Shown in pieces: positions 59,318 through 64,000 of a DNA stretch of 64,000 nucleotides. Origin of the DNA: an uncultured Acidobacteriia bacterium (GTDB lineage: Bacteria > Acidobacteriota > Terriglobia > Bryobacterales > Bryobacteraceae). The stretch lies in the NCBI GenBank assembly GCA_903828455.1, contig CAIKMJ010000027.1:145142-209141 (forward strand), read 5' to 3'. A program made the translations under genes and the position numbers. Each line of letters starts with the position of its first letter. Within the stretch, counting starts at the first letter, position 1. Under the pieces are notes generated by a model. That model made no database searches and had not been told where the DNA came from. It saw only the letters and a list, made by a program, of their open reading frames with translations.

Positions 59318-62300
59318 CTACTTGACGGCGATAGTCGTAACAATCTGAGTCGGCTGGGACGGATTGTTACTGGGGATGCTGTTCATAAACACCGTAACGG
59401 GCAGGTAGTTATTGCTCGAGGCGGTGGTTGGAATCTGGATATTGATCTGCCAGACCCCGACAAGTGACGGGGCGAGGCCGGAGTACAGGATATTGGCGTC
59501 GGGAATGAAGCTGCTGCCGAGCAGGACCTGCGGATTCAGCGGGGTGGGAACGGCGCCGGAGGCGGCCTGGCCATCGGGCGGCGCGCCGGAGACCTGGCCC
59601 TGGCCGGTGCCGAACAGCTGAACCACGTGACCGCGCAGGGCGGGATTGGTGGCGGAATTCACGGTGCCGTCTTCATTCAGCGCCGCGACCTGGCCGGACT
59701 GGGTTCCGCCGAGGACGAACAGACCGGGGGAGGCGGAGGAGAGCTGCATTTCCGCGCCACCGTAGATCTGGCCGGTGGAGGCGCGAACCACCTGAACGTC
59801 GACGGTGCCGCCGGTGGGAAGATTCATGGAAAGCGGCAGATTGATCTGGCCGGGCGAGACGAAAAAGAGCGTGGAGGGCGTTCCGTTGACGATCACCTGG
59901 GTGTCGGCGAGCGTGGTGGGAAGGGGCAGGGTGGTGGCGGTTCCGGTGCCGGAGGCGATCACCGGGCCTGGCGCCGTGGTGGAGCCTGTGCCCGTGGTGG
60001 CGGTGGCGGAAGAACTGGCGGCGGGGAAGACGGCGGCGAATGCGCCGGGAGCGAGCGGGCGGCCGGTCAGGTAGTTCGCCGCGTTGACGATGCCGAGGCC
60101 GGGAACGAAGTAGAGAATGCGATTGATGCCATCGGCAACCACCAGATTGCCGTAGGAATCGACGGCGGCGGAGCGGGGCGAATTCGCCGGCACGGAGGCG
60201 TCGGAGGCGTATTTGACGACGGGCAGCTGATCGACGGTGGTGTAGTGGAGAAGCTGGTTGGCGCTGGCGTCGGCAATCCAGAACTGGCCGCTCGAAGCCA
60301 TGGCGATCGCCAGCGGCTGGTTAAAGCCGGTCAGCGAGAAAGAGGGCGTGGCGAAGTTGGAAAGCGTCGAGGCCGGGGCGTAAACCTGCACGCGGGCGTT
60401 GCCGAAGTCGGCGACGAGAGGACGATCTTTCGGGTCGACCGCGATACCGCGCGGAGAGTTCAGGCGCTGGGTATTGGCGCTGCCGGAGGTGGAGACGAAA
60501 TCGATCTGGCCGAGCACTTTGCTCGCCGACATGCCGTTCGAGAACGGCTTGGCGAACAGGAGCACGCGGTTGTGATTGGCGTCGGCGGCGAGCAGAAAGC
60601 CGCTGCCGGTGACGGCGGCGTTGAAGCCATCCGCGGTGAAGGCCAGCGAGATGGGAGCGCTCATGGTGCGCTGCGTCGGGTCGGTGACGATGGTGTTGAA
60701 GTCGGACTGGCCGATGACGAGGTCGGCGGCTTCGAGGGCCTTGACGCCGGAGGCGAAGGGGGCGGGGAAGCGCAGGACGCGGGAATTGAACGTATCGGCG
60801 ACGTACAGGTTGCCGGCCGAGTCTACCAGCAGAGCGGTGGGTCCGTAAAGACTCTTCGAGTTCGGCGTGGTACCGCTGCCGGTCGGGTAATTAATCACGT
60901 TGCGATAAAAGTCCGGCTGGCCGATGACGAGATCCGGCTTCTGGCCGTTCTTCAGGGTGTTGAGATTGGCGTAGCCGAGGATGCGGTTATTGCCGGTGTC
61001 GGCCACGTAGACGCGCGGCGGGGAGACGCTTTGATCGAGGACGACGGAACCGGAAGCCGCGGCGGCGGACGAGGCGGCGGTGGCGAATTCCTTGCCTTCG
61101 ATCAGATTGGGCGCAGTGTAAGGATAATCGAGCTGGCCGATGAGGCGCGAGGCAGTCAACTGCGGTCCGGAGGGGCTGATGGGGAAGACCAGCACGCGGT
61201 TGTTGCCGCTGTCGACAACATAAAGCTCGTTGCCGGAGACCGCCATATCGACCGGGGTGTTGAGGCTGGAGGCGGAAGCATCGCCGTTGCCCTGGTTGGC
61301 GGAGTGGCTGGAAAAGTTGGCCTGGCCGACAACGCTGACCGCGATGGGCGAGAACTGGGTGGATTGCGGCAGCCACTGGGGGAACGACTGGTAAACCATG
61401 AGGCGGCTGTTTCCGCCGTCGGCGACGATCAGGTTGGCGCCGGCGGCGACCACGGCGGGCGCGCTGGCGAGGCTGATGGCGTTGACCGGGGCGATGGGTT
61501 GATCGGCCTGCGTCACGATTCCGAGGATTCGCAGCGCCGAGGCATTCGGCCCCGGGTTCGGCGGGAACACGAGGACGCGCGCCGCCGCGTCGGCCACGTA
61601 GAGGTTGCCGGCGCCGTCGAAATTGATGCCGCCGGGGCGCACGAGCGAAGTGGTAGAGGTAGCGGAGAAGGTTGGAGCCGAGGAGATCAGGTCCGGTTGG
61701 CCGACCACGACGTCGGCGGAGGGACCATTCTTGCCCGCCTGGAGCGTGGCCTTCGGGAAGCGCACGACGCGGTTGTTGCCGATATCGGCGACCCACAAAT
61801 TGCCCGCCGGGTCGAAGGCCAGGCCGGTTCGCCCCTGAAAGGCGCCGGGGTAAAGCGAGAGCGTGCTGGCTTTGGTGGTACCGCCCTGGTTGGAACTGCC
61901 GCCGGAAAACGATGTTTGCCCGATGACGAGGTCGGGGAACTGGTAGCCGGCGGGCTGGAAGAACGGCCGCGGATAGCGCACCACGCGATTGTTGCCGGTA
62001 TCGGCGACGTAGAGATTGCCGGCGCTGTCGACGGCGAGGCCGGTGGGGTACTTCAATCCGGTGGTGAGGCCGGTGCCGGGACCGACCGGGATGTTGCTGA
62101 AGCGGTCGGTCTGGCCAAGCACGAGATCGGCGAAGGAGCCCGGGACGAGCTGGCTGCTGTACTGGAAGGCCAGCACGCGGTTATTGCCGGTATCGGCGAT
62201 ATACACGATGGGCGGACTGACGGTGGTATCGAGGGCGATGCCCTGCGGGGCGTTCAGTTCGCGGCCTTCGACGAGGTTGGGTCCGAGCGAGGAGGCGAGC

Positions 62301-62437
62301 AGCGGGTTGCTGGCGGTGCCAATAAAATCGGGATCGCCGAGCACCTTTACAGGTTTCACGAAGAGCGCCTGAGAGAATGCCCCGCTCGTGAGGAACAGGA
62401 AGAGAGCAAAAAGGAAGATCGACCGGTGGACTCGCAA
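59318..62437 (-). CDS. Very large secreted NHL-repeat protein with TIGR03437-type C-terminal domain
   Basis: This 1039-residue exported protein has a signal peptide (SIFLFALFLFLTSGAFSQ). At least a dozen NHL-type beta-propeller repeats follow (VYIADTGNNRVLAFQ, LYVADTGNNRVVRYP, LWVADIGNNRVVRFP, LYVADTFNSRVLRFP), filling two propellers or more. The last 240 residues (VIVNGTPSTLFFVSPGQINLPL, VQLFGTGQGQVSGAPPDGQ in segments) match the Solibacter C-terminal domain TIGR03437. The start is a TTG. The propellers probably bind carbohydrate or protein outside the cell; the C-terminal domain has no known function. Confidence 0.92.
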   Translation of the reverse strand: MRVHRSIFLFALFLFLTSGAFSQALFVKPVKVLGDPDFIGTASNPLLASSLGPNLVEGRELNAPQGIALDTTVSPPIVYIADTGNNRVLAFQYSSQLVPGSFADLVLGQTDRFSNIPVGPGTGLTTGLKYPTGLAVDSAGNLYVADTGNNRVVRYPRPFFQPAGYQFPDLVIGQTSFSGGSSNQGGTTKASTLSLYPGAFQGRTGLAFDPAGNLWVADIGNNRVVRFPKATLQAGKNGPSADVVVGQPDLISSAPTFSATSTTSLVRPGGINFDGAGNLYVADAAARVLVFPPNPGPNASALRILGIVTQADQPIAPVNAISLASAPAVVAAGANLIVADGGNSRLMVYQSFPQWLPQSTQFSPIAVSVVGQANFSSHSANQGNGDASASSLNTPVDMAVSGNELYVVDSGNNRVLVFPISPSGPQLTASRLIGQLDYPYTAPNLIEGKEFATAASSAAAASGSVVLDQSVSPPRVYVADTGNNRILGYANLNTLKNGQKPDLVIGQPDFYRNVINYPTGSGTTPNSKSLYGPTALLVDSAGNLYVADTFNSRVLRFPAPFASGVKALEAADLVIGQSDFNTIVTDPTQRTMSAPISLAFTADGFNAAVTGSGFLLAADANHNRVLLFAKPFSNGMSASKVLGQIDFVSTSGSANTQRLNSPRGIAVDPKDRPLVADFGNARVQVYAPASTLSNFATPSFSLTGFNQPLAIAMASSGQFWIADASANQLLHYTTVDQLPVVKYASDASVPANSPRSAAVDSYGNLVVADGINRILYFVPGLGIVNAANYLTGRPLAPGAFAAVFPAASSSATATTGTGSTTAPGPVIASGTGTATTLPLPTTLADTQVIVNGTPSTLFFVSPGQINLPLSMNLPTGGTVDVQVVRASTGQIYGGAEMQLSSASPGLFVLGGTQSGQVAALNEDGTVNSATNPALRGHVVQLFGTGQGQVSGAPPDGQAASGAVPTPLNPQVLLGSSFIPDANILYSGLAPSLVGVWQINIQIPTTASSNNYLPVTVFMNSIPSNNPSQPTQIVTTIAVK

Positions 62438-62629
62438 CTATCCAAAAGATACCACGTCCGGAGCCCGAATCCATGCCGTCTTCGGTCAAACTGTCCAAGA
62501 TATATAAGCCTTTATTAACCAGAGGTATAGGGGGAGGCTGGCGGGTTGCCGGGCCGGGCCGGAGCGAATCGCGGCGGGAGCGCGTGGCCGTGGCGGCGGG
62601 CGATTGGCGGGGCGGCGATCTGGACGGCA

Positions 62630-62960
62630 GCCGGTTGCTGGTGCGCCGGGGCGGAGCAGAATCGCGCTGCGGGCGAGTGGCGTGGCGGCGAATTGAACGC
62701 GGCCGGTTGCTGGTGCGCCGGGGCGGAGCAGAATCGTGCTGCGGGCGAGTGGCGGGGCGGCGAATTGAACGCGGCCGGTTGCTGATGCGCCGGGGCGGAG
62801 CAGAATCGCGCTGCGAGCGAGTGACGGGGCGGCGATCTGGACGGCAGCCGGTTGCTGATGCGCCGGGGCGGAGCAGCATCGTGCTGCGGGCGAGTGGCGT
62901 GGAGGCGAACTGGACCGCGCCGGATGCTGGTGCGCCGGGCGGGGGCACGATTCCTGCCGG
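62630..62960. repeat. 72-bp minisatellite, four full units plus a partial
   Basis: Units begin with gccggttgctg at 62630, 62702, 62774 and 62847, and a partial unit begins at 62919; spacings are 72, 72, 73 and 72 bp. A diverged copy may precede it (from about 62558). One 73-bp unit shifts all frames, so no protein reads through uniformly. It lies between the divergent NHL gene and the Asr-like gene. No CRISPR-type spacers exist. Confidence 0.93.
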
Positions 62961-63102
62961 GTGAACTGCATTTAATGGTGCGTTCACGGCCGGTTAATGG
63001 TTGCTTTCGTCTTTGTCAGTGGAAGCGAAAAGAGAACGCTTCCGAAAACAAAAGAGCAGTAAGCAAAGAGCAGCAAAAAAAGAAAAGGAACCGGACAAAA
63101 CA

Positions 63103-63339
63103 ATGAAAACCATCACAGCAGCAGTTCTGAGCATGACGATCGCGGCGAGCGCAATGTTGGCGCAGGCGCCGGCGGCGGCGACGGCCACGACGAACAGCAA
63201 TCCGACCAGCAGCGCCGCGCCGGCGGCGACGAAGAAGGTCGCGAAGAAGCAGCATCACGCAAAGAAGGTGGCGGCGTCGACGGCGGCTACGGCTACGGCG
63301 GCTAATACGAACAGCCCGGCCGCCGCGCCGGCGAAGTAG
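63103..63339 (+). CDS. Small Ala/Lys-rich exported protein, Asr-like
   Basis: This 78-residue protein has a signal peptide (MKTITAAVLSMTIAASAMLA) and a mature part of Ala, Thr, Asn, Lys and His (KKVAKKQHHAKKVAAS). Composition and layout resemble acid-shock protein Asr of enterobacteria; no real homology can be claimed for such low-complexity sequence. AAGGAACC lies before the ATG. A 16-bp repeat starts on the base after its TAG. Confidence 0.72.
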   Translation: MKTITAAVLSMTIAASAMLAQAPAAATATTNSNPTSSAAPAATKKVAKKQHHAKKVAASTAATATAANTNSPAAAPAK

Positions 63340-63387
63340 TTCGTTTCGCTTCCAGTTCGTTTCGCTTCCAGTTCGGTTCGCTTCGTA
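63340..63387. repeat. 16-bp tandem repeat directly after the Asr-like gene
   Basis: Two identical units ttcgtttcgcttccag (63340-63355, 63356-63371) and a diverged third (ttcggttcgcttcgta, 63372-63387). The array starts on the first base after the TAG. Confidence 0.9.
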
Positions 63388-63525
63388 TATGGAAGCGTAA
63401 GCCGACCGGCGAGGAGCGGCGGGCCTCGGCAACGGCACCGTAATCCGACAGACGGGGCCGGGGCGGGGCACGCCGCACTCGCCGGCATCCATTTGTGGGC
63501 TGCTGACATCTAACAGCGGACGCAT

Positions 63526-64000
63526 ATGGAAAATCAGACGACGAAGATGGAAACGGCAACGCTGGGCGGGGGATGCTTCTGGTGTCTGGAGGCGGTTTAT
63601 CAGCAGACGCAGGGAGTGGAGTCGGCGCTGTCGGGGTACATGGGCGGGGCGAAGGCGAATCCCACGTACAGCGAAGTGTGCGGGGGGAAGACGGGGCATG
63701 TGGAAGTGGTGCAGGTTCGGTTCGATCCGGCCGTGATTGCGTATCGAGAAATCCTTGAAATCTTTTTTGCGATTCACGATCCGACGACGCTGAACCGGCA
63801 GGGCAACGATGTGGGGACGCAGTACCGGTCGGTGATTTTTTATCATTCGCCGGAGCAGCAGGCGGCCGCGGCGGAGACGATGGGCAAGTTCGGAGCGGAA
63901 GGTGTGTTCGATGCGCCGATTGTGACGGCGGTGGAGCCGGCGTCGACGTTCTACGTGGCCGAGGATTATCATCAGCGGTACTTCGAGAACAATCCGTATC
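63526..64000 (+). CDS. msrA: Peptide-methionine (S)-S-oxide reductase MsrA, 3' end outside the window
   Basis: The first 158 codons are present. The active-site motif GGCFWCLEAVYQ has catalytic Cys at about residue 18, and GYMGGAKANPTYSEVCGGKTGH with IHDPTTLNRQGNDVGTQYRS follows, all diagnostic of MsrA. It repairs S-methionine sulfoxide with thioredoxin. There is no signal peptide, so it is cytoplasmic. The frame is open to the window end. Confidence 0.96.
   Translation, partial: MENQTTKMETATLGGGCFWCLEAVYQQTQGVESALSGYMGGAKANPTYSEVCGGKTGHVEVVQVRFDPAVIAYREILEIFFAIHDPTTLNRQGNDVGTQYRSVIFYHSPEQQAAAAETMGKFGAEGVFDAPIVTAVEPASTFYVAEDYHQRYFENNPY

Noticed and set aside
59627..62518. 963-codon open frame on the plus strand
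   Set aside because: Antisense to the NHL-repeat protein gene, which has a clear signal peptide, repeats and C-terminal domain.
62630..62960. CRISPR-like array
   Set aside because: Units are contiguous 72-bp copies without unique spacers and no cas gene is present.
62473..62987. Open frames across the 72-bp repeats on both strands
   Set aside because: The repeat period keeps any frame open by chance, and the one 73-bp unit shifts frame, so no uniform repeat protein is encoded.

Overview
The window looks like a chromosomal segment of an Acidobacteriota member of the Solibacter/Bryobacter type. The evidence is a GC-rich sequence, a very large NHL-repeat protein ending in the C-terminal domain first described in Solibacter (TIGR03437-like), two PEP-CTERM proteins, a protein with an 'ANRANA…STGPRT' N-terminus common in that phylum, secreted proteins typical of it, and a futalosine-pathway enzyme. 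This placement is inferred from protein character only; there is no rRNA gene here. I see no prophage, insertion sequence or CRISPR array.

Layout. 1-3.7 kb: 3' part of glycogen branching enzyme and an FAD oxidoreductase. 3.7-7.8 kb: divergent M61 peptidase and FecR/DUF6600-type envelope protein. 7.9 kb: tRNA-His. 8.3-11.3 kb: coiled-coil/zinc-ribbon protein, futalosine hydrolase, ABC-F ATPase. 11.4-15.4 kb: tightly overlapping operon of CHAD protein, glycogen debranching enzyme and phosphofructokinase. 15.4-19.9 kb: Gld-like ABC export operon with a DUF4340 protein. 20-25 kb: ZIP transporter, GlcD-like oxidase, FabG, an unknown protein and an MFS transporter. 25-31 kb: cyclophilin lipoprotein, two PEP-CTERM proteins, small membrane and unknown proteins, and a secreted zinc-phospholipase-like protein. 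30.8-34.2 kb: thioesterase, Trm112-like protein, GT9 heptosyltransferase and MsbA. 34.5-39.8 kb: alpha-glucan phosphorylase, GNAT acetyltransferase, propeller/phosphoesterase. 40-47.4 kb: Crp/Fnr regulator, TfoX-like protein, PP2C phosphatase, ribosomal protein S1, AccB-AccC, RhlE helicase and a small charged protein. 47.9-53.1 kb: acyltransferase, formate-THF ligase, a membrane protein overlapping an orphan ParA, and an 'STGPRT' protein. 53.3-56.2 kb: frameshifted glutathione peroxidase, a VapBC-type toxin-antitoxin pair and two secreted proteins. 56.3-64 kb: ComEC, an unknown protein, the NHL/TIGR03437 protein, a 72-bp minisatellite, an Asr-like small protein and the 5' part of MsrA.

Together the genes point to an aerobic heterotroph storing glycogen (branching, debranching, phosphorolysis, PFK all present), with an LPS outer membrane, menaquinone made through futalosine, and many exported proteins.

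The most unusual feature is the density of short tandem duplications with periods of 12-17 bp. Outside genes they lie repeatedly at 3' ends and in several cases copy the stop codon and last codons. Inside genes their periods are 12 or 15 bp, so frame is kept. A second theme is promoters of the form TGnTAnACT placed so close to the start codon that the mRNA would be leaderless or nearly so.
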